DNA of 37,794 nt, taken from an uncultured Lachnospiraceae bacterium. GTDB taxonomy: Bacteria > Bacillota > Clostridia > Lachnospirales > Lachnospiraceae. Location of the stretch: positions 1 to 37,794 of the forward strand of contig CANPYE010000010.1 in assembly GCA_947588005.1 (NCBI GenBank), given 5' to 3'. The notes below the pieces were generated by a model that was not told where the DNA came from, did no database searches, and saw nothing but the letters and a program-made list of their open reading frames with translations. Positions within the stretch are counted from its first letter, which is position 1, and each line of letters opens with the position of its first letter. The position numbers were made by a program, and so were the translations under genes. Positions 7,011 through 18,700 of this stretch are shown here, piece by piece.

Positions 7011-8288
7011 ATGAGCAGGAAAAAGATGACGAAGAAGATGATGGGATTTCTGGCAGCCGCGCTGCTTGCCGCGGCGGTATTCGCACCGGTAAAGGCCATG
7101 GCCGCCGGATGGAGCGGGGGCACCGATGAGGACGGCTACAGGCTGATCGCCACGAAGGACGACATGCTGACGCTGATGAAGGACAGCAGTCTCTGGGGGA
7201 AGGACGCCAAATACCGGCTGTCTGCGGATATTGACTTAAAGGGAGCAAAGCAGAATCCGATCGGCAATAACAGCAAGGGAAAGCATTTTCAGGGAACCTT
7301 CGACGGGAACGGCCATACGGTGAAGGGCGTCAATATCGAGGGTTCGGAAGGTTATCTTGGACTTTTCGGATATGTAGAGAGAGCGACGATCAAGGATCTG
7401 ACGATCGAAGGCTCCGTCACTTCGACGGCGAAAGCGGCGACCGGTTCGGATAAGGCGAAGACCTCGGTGGGAGGTCTTGTGGGCGCCTGCCTGACCAGCG
7501 TTGATATTGAAAACTGCGTGAACAAATGCGCGGTCACGGCGGAGAATGTGAAATACGTCGGCGGTATCGTGGGTTACGTTTACGCCGTGTCGTCGAAGGA
7601 AGGGCTGGAGGTTACCATTAAGGGCTGCGTCAATGAAGGCAAGATCAAGGGCTTTCAGGAGACGGGCGGAATCGCCGGTTATACGGTGACCGCCAATCCC
7701 AAGGATTCCTCGATCAAGAATATTCCCATTGTGATCACCGAATGCAGGAATAAGGGCGATGTGACCGCGGATTCCTATGTAGGCGGAATTATAGGCTACG
7801 CCAAGGACAATCTTTCCGGCAAGGACCAGACAGAGATCAGCCAGTGCTTAAATGAAGGCAAGGTCACGGCGATGGTAACGGGCGAGAAGGCCAACGCCAA
7901 CATCGGCGGCGTGGCCGGCGTCCTCTGGATATCCAAAGTTACGGACTGCATGAATACCGGCGCGGTTACTTCTTCCGCGATGCGCACCGGCGGTATCGTC
8001 GGCTTCGGATATACGAAGGATGAGGCGGAGTATTCGGTCTGCACCAGCTATAACTCCGGCAAGGTAGAGAGCACGGCCAAGGCCAGAAAAGGCGCGGTGA
8101 TCGGCTCGGCCGTGAAGGAGGGGTTGACCGCTGAGAACAATTATTACAGCCAGGGCCCGGAGGATAAATTCGGAGCCGTATCGGTCGCTTCGGCGGATGT
8201 GGGGAAAAAGGATAAATTTAAGGAATTATATCAGAGCAGCGCGTGGACGGATACGGCGAAGGGTCCGGTGCTGAAGGTATTCAAGTAG
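7011..8288 (+). CDS. secreted GLUG-repeat protein
   Basis: 425 residues with a good ribosome site (GAGGAGG shortly before the ATG). A signal peptide with a Lys-rich n-region (MSRKKMTKKMMGFLAAALL) probably ends near AMAA (about residue 32). A header domain follows (DEDGYRLIATKDDMLTLM, YRLSADIDLKG, GTFDGNGHTVKGV, LGLFGYVERATIKDLTIEG), then repeated GLUG-type units with the core VGGIVGY, TGGIAGY or IGGVAGV, alternating with C-x-N-x-G turns such as GCVNEGKIKG. These repeats probably build a beta-solenoid. No cell-wall anchor or transmembrane tail is visible, so it may be released or held by partner proteins. Its domain and its C-terminal segment (RKGAVIGSAVKEGLTAE) are near copies of parts of the lipoprotein at 19121. 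Function unknown; surface binding is inferred. Confidence 0.87.
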   Translation: MSRKKMTKKMMGFLAAALLAAAVFAPVKAMAAGWSGGTDEDGYRLIATKDDMLTLMKDSSLWGKDAKYRLSADIDLKGAKQNPIGNNSKGKHFQGTFDGNGHTVKGVNIEGSEGYLGLFGYVERATIKDLTIEGSVTSTAKAATGSDKAKTSVGGLVGACLTSVDIENCVNKCAVTAENVKYVGGIVGYVYAVSSKEGLEVTIKGCVNEGKIKGFQETGGIAGYTVTANPKDSSIKNIPIVITECRNKGDVTADSYVGGIIGYAKDNLSGKDQTEISQCLNEGKVTAMVTGEKANANIGGVAGVLWISKVTDCMNTGAVTSSAMRTGGIVGFGYTKDEAEYSVCTSYNSGKVESTAKARKGAVIGSAVKEGLTAENNYYSQGPEDKFGAVSVASADVGKKDKFKELYQSSAWTDTAKGPVLKVFK

Positions 8289-8301
8289 GAGGGGAAGGGC
8301 T

Positions 8302-9651
8302 ATGAAAAAGTATCTCGCTGCAATCGTTTCATTCGCGGCGCTGGCGGTCTTTTCGGCGGCCTTATGCCCCGTGCGGGAGGCGCGGGCGGAAGAACCCAAT
8401 GTGGTCTATCTGCGCGACGGCGGCTCCGGAGACGGCTCCTCGGCCGATCAGGCGGTAGGAAATCTTCTGGCGGCGTACAGCGCCCTGGATATGGAAGGCG
8501 ACGCGACGATCGTCGTCTGCGGCCCGTTTACCCAGGCGCAGACCTTCGATTACGCGCTGCCGTTTGGCGGAAGCGTAACGTTTACGTCCGTCTATGACGG
8601 CGTGGATTATCGCGATCAGGGAGCGGTTTACGAATTTGAAGCGTGCCGGTTCATCTGCTACGGCGATACGAGATTTGAACGCATGGATTTTCACGCGCTC
8701 GGGGCCTACCTGCTGGTGGTCGGGCAGCATAATCCGGTCACGATCGGGGAAGGCGTTACGATCACCGGCGACCAGCTGACCGGCGGCTCCATCGCCAAAT
8801 CCTTCTCCATTCTGGGCGGCTACCAGAAGGGCGTAGGCGAACCGCCGTTTGAGAGCGACGCGGATACGAACATCACGGTCCTTTCCGGAAGCAAGATCTA
8901 TATCGTCGCGTTCTCGCGCCAGCTTCTGGGTACCTATACGGGGACCGCGCACATAAAGGTAGGCGGATATGCGGACGTCTCGGTGCTGCACGGCTCCGCG
9001 GCGTACCCGGACGGGATCATTCTGGGAACGACGCAGATCGAGATCACGGACGACGCGCGTGTCCGCAACCTGTACGGATGCACCCAGGATACGGATATGG
9101 AGGGGTTTGAACTGACCTGGGAATCCGGAAGCATCGATAAGTTTGAGTGGACCTGTTCTTACACGCCCGGCAAATATTTTAAGACGGTAAACGATACTGT
9201 GCTCAGGGCCTCGGAGGAGGTACAGGAGCAGGCGGATTTCGAGGAGATCGCGCCGAACTTCGATCTTGTTCTGGGGCTTGATGAAGAAGCGCCGCAGGGG
9301 AACGGATCCGGTGACGGAGCGGACGCGGCAGAAGCCGCGGAGAACGCGGATGAAGGCGAGGCGGAAAATTCCGGCGATGCGCAGGCCGCCGGTGCGGATG
9401 AGGCCGGTGCAGAAGCTTCCGGCGATGCAGGCGCTTTCGGCAATGCGGAAGCTGCCGGTGCGAATGGAACCGGGACGGAAAATTCCGGAGATGCCGGCGA
9501 TACGGAAAACGCGGCCGCTGCAGCAGTGAAAGCGGCGGAGGCGGATACCTCCGGCGGAATGCCCATCGGGGCGGTGGCTGCTATCGCTGTTGTGATCGTC
9601 GCGGCCGCTGCCGCGGGGATAGCGGTTGGTAAGAAACGCAGCAAAAAGTAA
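8302..9651 (+). CDS. surface protein: beta-helix-like domain, Ala/Glu-rich stalk, C-terminal membrane anchor
   Basis: 449 residues, 13 bp after the previous gene, with a GAGGGG ribosome site. A signal peptide covers about residues 1-29 (cleavage near ARA-EE). The ectodomain (30-330) starts with VVYLRDGGSGDGSSADQAVGN, a header seen in pectate-lyase-like parallel beta-helix proteins, and continues as repeated short beta segments (NITVLSGSKIYIVAF, TAHIKVGGYADVSVL). A very low-complexity stalk follows (about 335-415) rich in Ala, Glu, Gly, Asp and Asn, with repeats such as NSGDA and AAGADEAGA. The end is a hydrophobic helix (about 420-442) and a basic stop (KKRSKK), which would anchor it in the cytoplasmic membrane with the ectodomain outside. 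The same DGGxGDGSSA header is found at the N-terminus of the SGNH lipoprotein at 31537, tying the two halves of the cluster together. Confidence 0.8.
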   Translation: MKKYLAAIVSFAALAVFSAALCPVREARAEEPNVVYLRDGGSGDGSSADQAVGNLLAAYSALDMEGDATIVVCGPFTQAQTFDYALPFGGSVTFTSVYDGVDYRDQGAVYEFEACRFICYGDTRFERMDFHALGAYLLVVGQHNPVTIGEGVTITGDQLTGGSIAKSFSILGGYQKGVGEPPFESDADTNITVLSGSKIYIVAFSRQLLGTYTGTAHIKVGGYADVSVLHGSAAYPDGIILGTTQIEITDDARVRNLYGCTQDTDMEGFELTWESGSIDKFEWTCSYTPGKYFKTVNDTVLRASEEVQEQADFEEIAPNFDLVLGLDEEAPQGNGSGDGADAAEAAENADEGEAENSGDAQAAGADEAGAEASGDAGAFGNAEAAGANGTGTENSGDAGDTENAAAAAVKAAEADTSGGMPIGAVAAIAVVIVAAAAAGIAVGKKRSKK

Positions 9652-9665
9652 ACGGTTTCCTACGG

Positions 9666-9691
9666 GGGCGCCTGCCTGACGGCAAGCGCCC
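9666..9691 (+). other. intercistronic hairpin
   Basis: Arms GGGCGC (9666-9671) and GCGCCC (9686-9691) enclose an inner TGCC/GGCA pair. There is no T-run, so it is not a standard terminator; it may act in processing or stability between the 8302 and 9720 genes. Confidence 0.5.
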
Positions 9692-9719
9692 TGCAGAGCA
9701 GAAATGGAGATGGGGGATA

Positions 9720-12700
9720 GTGAAAAGAAACTTATATCGGATAATTGGGACGGTATTATTTTCAGGATTTTTAACAGCGGCGGTTTTGCCGTCGGCATGG
9801 GCGTCGGAATCGCTCACGAAAGCGCCGGCGCCGCTCGGACCGGGACTGTGGGTCGACGAGCCGTATGACAGTACGGTGGAGAGACTTACCGAGACAGACG
9901 AAAACGGCTGGCGGGTGATCCGGAAAAGGGCGGATCTGTTGTATCTGATGAATCATGAGGAACTGTGGGATGCCGGTATACATTTCCGCCTGGGGGCAGA
10001 TATCGATCTCGCGGGCAGCGAAGACCAGCGGCCCATCGGGGACGCTGGACGTCATTTCAGCGGGATCTTCTACGGGGATGGATACACGGTCAGCGGACTC
10101 AGGATGCACGGCAGCCTCGACGGCCTCGGACTGTTCGGATATGTAGAGAATGCGGAGATCAGCGGTGTAACTGTGGAAGGAACAATCATCTCTACCGCGC
10201 CCGCTCCGCAGGGTACGTTCGTCAGGCGAACGTCGGTCGGCGGTGTCGTCGGAGTGGGTGTGAATAACGTAGAGGTTAAGGGCTGCGTGAACCGGTGCCG
10301 CATTACGGCCCGGAATGCCAGCTATGTCGGCGGCGTGATCGGCAGCGTAGCAGGAAACGACGGCGAGGCCGTCATCCAGGGATGTGTGAATGAAGGAAAA
10401 GTAAAAGGCTACGAATATTCCGGAGGTTTGATCGGCTACGGCACAGGCGTTCCGGTCAGCGTCATTTCCTGCCGGAACACCGGCAATATAACCTCGCAGA
10501 TGCACGTAGGCGGCATCGCCGGGTGTCTGGACGGCGGAGCGGACCGGGATGAGCAGACGGAGATCCGCGAATGTATGAATCTGGGCAGCGTTCTGTCCAC
10601 GTCGGGCGGCGGAGAAGCATACGCAGGCGGCATCATCGGAACGGCCCGGTTTGCCAGCGTGTATTCCTCCATCAACTCCGGATCGGTCTCATCGATCGGC
10701 AAGTATATCGGCGGTATCATCGGATACGGCTATACCGAGAATGGAACGGCATACTATCTGATTGGCTGCTACAATGGCGGGCAGGTGACGAATGCGATCG
10801 GCATCGCGCTGGGGGCCATCATCGGAGATGGAATCGGGGAAGGGCTTATTGCAGAGAACAACTATTTCAGCGCGGGCATGGAGAACGGACTGCTGCATGC
10901 CGTTTATCTGAAGAGCAATAACCTGTCGGACGAGATTCTTCAGATGCTTTCCGGCATCGGCGGAAACTGGATCAATACATCAATGGGACCGCAGCTGAGG
11001 GGCCTTCACCAGCATGAAAGCAGCAGGATGAGCCCGGTTGACGCTGAGACTCACAGAAGGATCTGCAGCACCTGCGGCGAGGTAATCGATTCCGGCGAGC
11101 ATGAATGGTCGCCGTCGGTTCGTTATTATAAATACTGCTGGATTTGCCATTACAGCGACCGGATGCCTACCGACGAGGACGGCTATCGGATCATTGACGA
11201 TAAGGATGCGCTTCTGGATCTGATGACGGACAGTGCGCTCTGGAGAGCCGGAACGAAATACCGTTTGACGGCGGATATCGATCTGGAGGGCAGCAGCGCG
11301 CAGCAGCCCATCGGCTCCAATGCGAAGGGCAAGCATTTCATGGGGACGTTCGACGGGAACGGACACACGATCAGCGGTCTGGATCTTACGGGATCGGGCG
11401 GCAATCTGGGCCTGTTCGGCTATACCGAGAAGGCCGTGATAAAAAATCTGACCATAGAGGGAACTATAACGGCCGGCGGAAGCGTCCGATCCGTGGGCGG
11501 CCTGGTAGGCGCCAATATTAACGGCATTACGATCGAAAACTGTGTGAACCGCTGCGATGTCACGGCGGAGGAAGGAACCTATGTAGGAGGTATCGTGGGC
11601 CAGATCTATAACGTGACGAAGACCCAGGGTAAGGCCTCTGTGATCAGCGGCTGCGTGAACGAAGGCGCGGTAAACGGCTATCGGGATACAGGCGGAATCG
11701 TGGGCTACACGGTTACGGCCAATACGAATGACGCCTCCTATCCGAATAATCTTATCGCTGTCATAAACTGCAGGAACGCCGGCCCCGTGACAGCGGATTC
11801 GTATGTGGGCGGCATCGCCGGATTTTTGAGGGATTACCGCAGCGGAAGCAATCAGACATATCTGAGCGGCTGCCTGAATACAGGGACGGTTACGGCGACG
11901 ATTACCGGAGACGACGCCAATGCCAACGCAGGCGGTATCGCCGGCGTGGCGTGGATCTCCAATGTCTCCGGCTCCATGAATACCGGAGCAGTCACATCCC
12001 AGGCGTTCCGCACCGGCGGAATCGTCGGCTACGGCTATACGGCCGGCGGGGCCGCATACGCGATCACCGGGAATTACAATAACGGCGAGGTCACCAGTAC
12101 GGTTACCAGCCGCAAGGGAGCGGTCATCGGCTCCGCGGCCGCAGACGGTCTGACCACGGCGGACAATTATTATTATAAAGAGAACAGCGGAAGCGTCGGA
12201 GACAGCTATAACAGCAGCGCCGTTACAGCAGCGGACGTATCGGATGAGACGGCTTTTTCGGCTCTGTATGCGAAGACGGGCCTGTGGCTCTATACGGTCG
12301 AGGGACCGGAGCTGACCCGCTTCCATGTGCATGTGCCGGAGGAGGAGCGCGTGCTCAGACCGGTGAAAGGCGATCCGCTGCATCACAGAAGACTGTGCAT
12401 CTGCCTGCAGCCGGAAACCGGCGTGGGCGAATTGGGCACGCATGAATGGGGCTGGGCCGACAGCCGGAAAGCCTGCGCGGACTGTTCCTATAAGCCGGCG
12501 CTTCTGGCGGAGTGGGACGGCAAGACGGACACTGCAGGAAGGCGGCTGATCGAAAACGCCGCGGATCTGAGTAAGGTGATCGAGAACTACACCCTTTGGG
12601 GCGAGGACGCCAGCTATCTCATGACGGCCGACATAAGCCTTGCGGGACAGCTGCAGAGGCCGATCGGCGATAGCGGCCACCATTTCTACGGAAGCTTTGA

Positions 12701-15700
12701 CGGCGGGAACCACACGGTCAGCGGTCTGGATCTTACGGGATCGGGCGGCAATCTGGGCCTGTTCGGCTATACCGAGAAGGCCGTGATAAAGAACCTGACC
12801 ATAGATGGAACTATAACGGCCGACGGAAGCGTCCGATCCGTGGGTGGCCTGGTAGGCGCCAATATTAACGGCATTACGATCGAAAACTGTGTGAACCGCT
12901 GCGATGTCACGGCGGAGGAAGGAACCTATGTAGGAGGTATCGTGGGCCAGATCTATAACGTGACGAAGACCCAGGGTAAGGCCTCTGTGATCAGCGGCTG
13001 CGTGAACGAAGGCGCGGTAAACGGCTATCGGGATACAGGCGGAATCGTGGGCTACACGGTTACGGCCAATACGAATGACGCCTCCTATCCGAATAATCTT
13101 ATCGCTGTCATAAACTGCAGGAACGCCGGCCCCGTGACAGCGGATTCGTATGTGGGCGGCATCGCCGGATTTTTGAGGGATTACCGCAGCGGAAGCAATC
13201 AGACATATCTGAGCGGCTGCCTGAATACAGGGACGGTTACGGCGACGATTACCGGAGACGACGCCAATGCCAACGCAGGCGGTATCGCCGGCGTGGCGTG
13301 GATCTCCAATGTCTCCGGCTCCATGAATACCGGAGCAGTCACATCCCAGGCGTTCCGCACCGGCGGAATCGTCGGCTACGGCTATACGGCCGGCGGGGCC
13401 GCATACGCGATCACCGGGAATTACAATAACGGCGAGGTCACCAGTACGGTTACCAGCCGCAAGGGAGCGGTCATCGGCTCCGCGGCCGCAGACGGTCTGA
13501 CCACGGCGGACAATTATTATTATAAAGAGAACAGCGGAAGCGTCGGAGACAGCTATAACAGCAGCGCCGTTACAGCAGCGGACGTATCGGATGAGACGGC
13601 TTTTTCGGCTCTGTATGCGAAGACGGGCCTGTGGCTCTATACGGTCGAGGGACCGGAGCTGACCCGCTTCCATGTGCATGTGCCGGAGGAGGAGCGCGTG
13701 CTCAGACCGGTGAAAGGCGATCCGCTGCATCACAGAAGACTGTGCATCTGCCTGCAGCCGGAAACCGGCGTGGGCGAATTGGGCACGCATGAATGGGGCT
13801 GGGCCGACAGCCGGAAAGCCTGCGCGGACTGTTCCTATAAGCCGGCGCTTCTGGCGGAGTGGGACGGCAAGACGGACACTGCAGGAAGGCGGCTGATCGA
13901 AAACGCCGCGGATCTGAGTAAGGTGATCGAGAACTACACCCTTTGGGGCGAGGACGCCAGCTATCTCATGACGGCCGACATAAGCCTTGCGGGACAGCTG
14001 CAGAGGCCGATCGGCGATAGCGGCCACCATTTCTGCGGAAGCTTTGACGGCGGGAACCACACGGTCAGCGGGATCGATCTGACCGGAGATAAGTATATCG
14101 GCTTCTTCGGCTATGTGGATAATGCGGAGATCTGCAATCTGACCATTGAGGGACGGGTGGCGCTGGCGGAGGGAACCGAAGGCGGCCAGTCCATCGGCGG
14201 TCTGATCGGCGCGTGCCCGCACGCGGTCATTGTGAAAAACTGCGTCAACCGCTGTGTCGTCTCCGCGGGCGACGCCAAATATGTAGGCGGCATTGCCGGA
14301 TACCTTTATACCCGCGGTCAGTCCCAGATCGAGGACTGCCGCAATGATGCGGAGGTTTCGGGCGGAAGCCTGGTGGGCGGTGTGATCGGCTACATCGAGG
14401 GCAACGGTACGGTCGACGACTACAGTATTCTGGTCAGGAACTGCGCCAATACGGCGGCTGTGGCAGGAAGGGAATATGTTGGCGGCATCCTGGGACAGTC
14501 GGATACCGGAAAGAATAAGAATAACGAGGATATTTTCATCAGCCTCTGCCGGAACACGGGGAATATTGAGGCGGTAAGATATGTGGGCGGTATCGCCGGA
14601 TATCTCCGGGATACGGGCTATACGATATCGAAGGATCAGACGACCCTTTACCAGTGCCTGAACGAGGGCACAGTGACGGCTTCCGCTTCCTCGGTCGAGA
14701 GCGCTTACGCGGGAGGCATCACGGGTGCCGTCGCCTACTCGAACATCGCCTATTCCATGAATACCGGAAAGGTTTCCTCCGCGGGCAAGCGGGTCGGCGG
14801 TATCACAGGCTCCGGCTATACGGCCAGCGTGGACGCGAAGTACTGGATCGCCTGGTGCTATAACGCCGGCGAGATCGAAGGGCCGAACGGCTCCACCTGC
14901 GCCATCGCCGGATACGCGATGGATGAGGAACACGGAGGAAAAGAAGGACTGCAGCTTGAGAACAATTTCTTCAGCAAAGGGGAAGGAAAGCACGGCAGCA
15001 GCGATATTCTTCACGGAACGCAGATTGAGCTTACGGAAGGCGAGATCGCGGACCGGAATAAGTTCGTCAGCCTTTTCGAGGGAAGTCATCCGGACGTCTG
15101 GCTCTACACGGTTGACGGGCCTGAGCTTCGCGTATTCCATACGCATCAGGCGGAAAGCGAACGCCGGATGCTGCCGGTGGCGGATGATTACGAAAATATG
15201 CACCAGAAGCTTTGTATCTGCCTGATGCCGGAGACGGCTGTAGGCGAAAGGGCGGCGCATGTCTTTAAAATGACGGACGGCCGCATGGCGTGCGAGACTT
15301 GTCCTTATAAGCAGCCGTCGCTGTCGGAATGGGACGGCAAGACGGACGAGCATGGCCGTGCGGTCATTGAGAACGCCGCCGGGCTCCAGAAGCTGATGGC
15401 CAATGAAGGACTCTGGGGAAGCGAGACTGTGTCGGTGCATTATGTCTTAGGCGATAATATTGATCTGAATGAGCTCGAATGGCAGCAGCCTATCGGAAGT
15501 CACAGCAAGCCGTTCTACGGAAGCTTCGATGGCGCAGGTTATACGATCAGCGGGATCAACCTCAGCGGCGAAAGCGAGTATATGGGCTTCTTCGGCTATG
15601 TAGTCAATACGACGATCGAGAATCTGACCATAGAGGGAAGCGTTACATCGTCGGGGGCGCATTCCATAGGAGGTCTGGTCGGCGCCACTCCGGGAACCGT

Positions 15701-18700
15701 TACTCTGACTAATTGTACAAACAGGTGTACTGTGACGGCAGAGAACGCGGCAGACGTAGGCGGCCTGATTGGACGGATCTATGCCCAGGCAGAGGTATCT
15801 ATCGCAAAATGCGTCAACGAAGCGGATGTCACCGGCGGAAGCGAGAATACTGGCGGAATCGCCGGACGGCTTCATGTGGGAGCGAATGCCAATGTGAAAG
15901 ACTGCCGAAATACGGGCAGCATACGCGGCGGAACGAATGTCGCGGGTGTGATCGGATATATCGACGCCAATATAAAGCCGACTGGGCAGACGGCAGTGGT
16001 GAGCGGCTGTATAAACGAAGGAGAGATTTATGGAAGCGGAACGCAGGTCGGCGGTATCGTCGGACTTTCGGAAACCGGTGCTAATTCGGGCAATGTACCT
16101 ATAACGATCGTCTCCTGCCGGAACCTGGGGAAGGTGAGCGCTGTCAGCAATACGGTCGGCGGTATCGTGGGCTATCTGAAGGATACCGGATATTCCTTCA
16201 TGGATGGTCAGAGCGAGTTGTCCGGGTGCCTGAATGAAGGAGAGGTAGTCTCGATCGAAGGAACATCCACTGGCTATTCGGACGCCGGAGGAATCGCGGG
16301 AAGCATAGCTTATGCCGTCGTGACGGATTCCATGAATGTGGGGACCGTATCCGGAGCCGGAAAGCGGGTCGGCGGTATCGTGGGAAATGGTTACAATTCG
16401 AGTGCCGGTCACTCCTATGCGATTTCCTATAACTTCAATAGAGGCGAAGTGAGCGGAGCATCCGGAAGTACATATGCGATAATCGGATGGGCAACGGCAG
16501 GCGGTTTGGGTACGGAATCCAACTATTATACGGCAGGCCCGGATGATGCTGCAAATAAGGGACATGGCACGAAGGTAGAAAGTGAGAAGATTTCCGAGAG
16601 GGAGAGCTTCGGCGGACTTTATGAGAGGACGGAGACCTGGCTTTATACAACGAAGGGGCCGGAGCTTGAGACATTCCATGAGCATGACAAATTGGAGTGG
16701 CTTCCCTTTGAAGAAGATCCGGTGAAGATGCACCAGCAGTATTGTATCTGCGGCAAGCCCATGGGAGAACCAGAAGCGCATCATTACGAGGGCGACAGCA
16801 CCGTCTGTACCGTATGTGGGTTTGATTCTTCCAATCCTAGGGATAATGAAGGACGCTATATGATCTCGACCGCGGAAGGACTGCTGGCGTTGATGGAACG
16901 TGCCGCAAGCGGAGATAAGACGGCGTTGTCGGATAACTATATTCTTATCAAAGATATTGACCTTACTGGTAGAGATGGGCAGAAGCCGATCGGCACAAAT
17001 AGTAAGAGTAAGCAGTTTACAGGCAGCTTCGATGGGAACGGACATACGGTCGAAGGAATTAATATCAGCGGAGAACAAAACACTGCATTTTTCGGATATG
17101 TCAACGGCGCTGCGATCAGTAACCTGACCATAGAAGGAGCGATTAGTTCTACAGGTTCACAGTCCGTCGGCGGTTTGGTCGGAGCCTGCCCGACCGGTGT
17201 TACGATTGAAAACTGTGTGAACAAGTGTACCGTGACGGCACCCAATGCAAAATACGTCGGCGGTATTGCAGGTTTTCTCTATGTGCAAGGTGAAGTTAAC
17301 CTGAAAAACTGCACCAATGAAGGAACTATCATCGGGAACGAACAGACAGGCGGTGTGGTTGGCTTCATCGATGCGATACGCGCGAATGTCAATATCACGA
17401 TTGATTCCTGCAAGAATACGGGCGCTGTTACTGCCGGTACCAAGACAGGCGGTATCGTAGGTTATGTGAATGCCGCAGGTTCTCCGAAGACGAAAATAGC
17501 GCCGATGACCATTACTGGCTGCAGGAATGAAGCGAAGGTCGAGGCGACAGGAACGGATGGTAATGTCGGCGGCATCATTGGAGAGCTGGATGCAAATGCA
17601 ACGCTTACATCAACAGTTGCGGAGTTTGTTATCACAGAATGCTCCAACAGCGGCTTGGTAGACGGAAGCGGTTGTCATATTGGTGGTATTGCAGGAATTG
17701 TGTGTGCCGGACAGGAAGTGACCTTTAAGGATTGCACTAATGAAGGAACTATCACCGGAGAAGAACAGACAGGCGGTGTGGTTGGCTTCATTGATGCGAC
17801 GCAGGCGAATGGCACGATCACGGTTGATTCCTGTACGAATGCGGATACGGGCGCTGTTACTGCCGGTACCCGGGCAGGCGGTATCGTGGGCTCTGTGAAT
17901 GCCGCAGGTTCTTCGAAGATAGCATCGATGACCATTACCGGCTGTAGTAATGCCGCGCAAATTAAGGCGACAGGAACGGGGACAGCAGATACGGATGGTG
18001 ATGCCGGCGGTATTGTTGGAGAGCTGGATGGAAATGCAAAGCTTACATCTACAAATGCAAAGCTTGTCATCACAGAGTGTTCTAACAGCGGCGAGATCAG
18101 CGGTAATTACAGCGTTGGCGGCATCATTGGACTTGCAGCAACGGGACAGACGGCCACAGATTCTTATTGCAATGTGCCAATCGAGATTTACCGATGCGGC
18201 AACAGCGGCGCTGTAAACGGAAGTGGTAGGCATATCGGTGGTATTGCTGGATTTCTGAATGATACCGGCTTCGGCAAATTGAACCAGATATCGCTGAGCG
18301 AATGTTTTAATACAGGCGGCATAACAACGTCTGCACAACGAGCAGGTGGAATTGTAGGCGAGATGGATGGCTCAGAAATTAAGGATTCTATGAATGCAGG
18401 CAAAATTACAGGAAATAGTTATGCAGGAGGTATAGTAGGCCGAGCATCCATTTCAAGCTCTATTATTTCACACAATTATAATGCGGAAAGTGAGATCAGT
18501 GGAACGTCAAATACATCGGCAGTTATAGGGGCGGCTAATTCAGCTCTACAAAAGTATAAAGAATATAATTACTACAGCGCCGGCCCGGCAGACAGCAAAG
18601 CTACAGAAGTCACGCAAGAAAATCTCACAAAAGAGGACTTCTTCCAGGGCTTCGATTTTGAAAGTATCTGGATGATGACGGATGATGGCCCTGTGCTTCG

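Noticed and set aside
8362-9798. 478-residue minus-strand open frame
   Set aside because: Antisense to the 8302 protein, produced by its Ala/Glu-rich stalk; no start signal and no domain.
10980-15440. 1486-residue open frame on the minus strand inside the giant GLUG gene
   Set aside because: It is antisense to a gene with signal peptide and domain structure. Its length comes from the GC-rich, repetitive codon pattern of GLUG units, which avoids stops on the other strand; the product is rich in Arg, His and Ala with no recognisable domain.
15447-17078. 543-residue minus-strand open frame
   Set aside because: Another antisense shadow of the same gene, with no ribosome site or domain.
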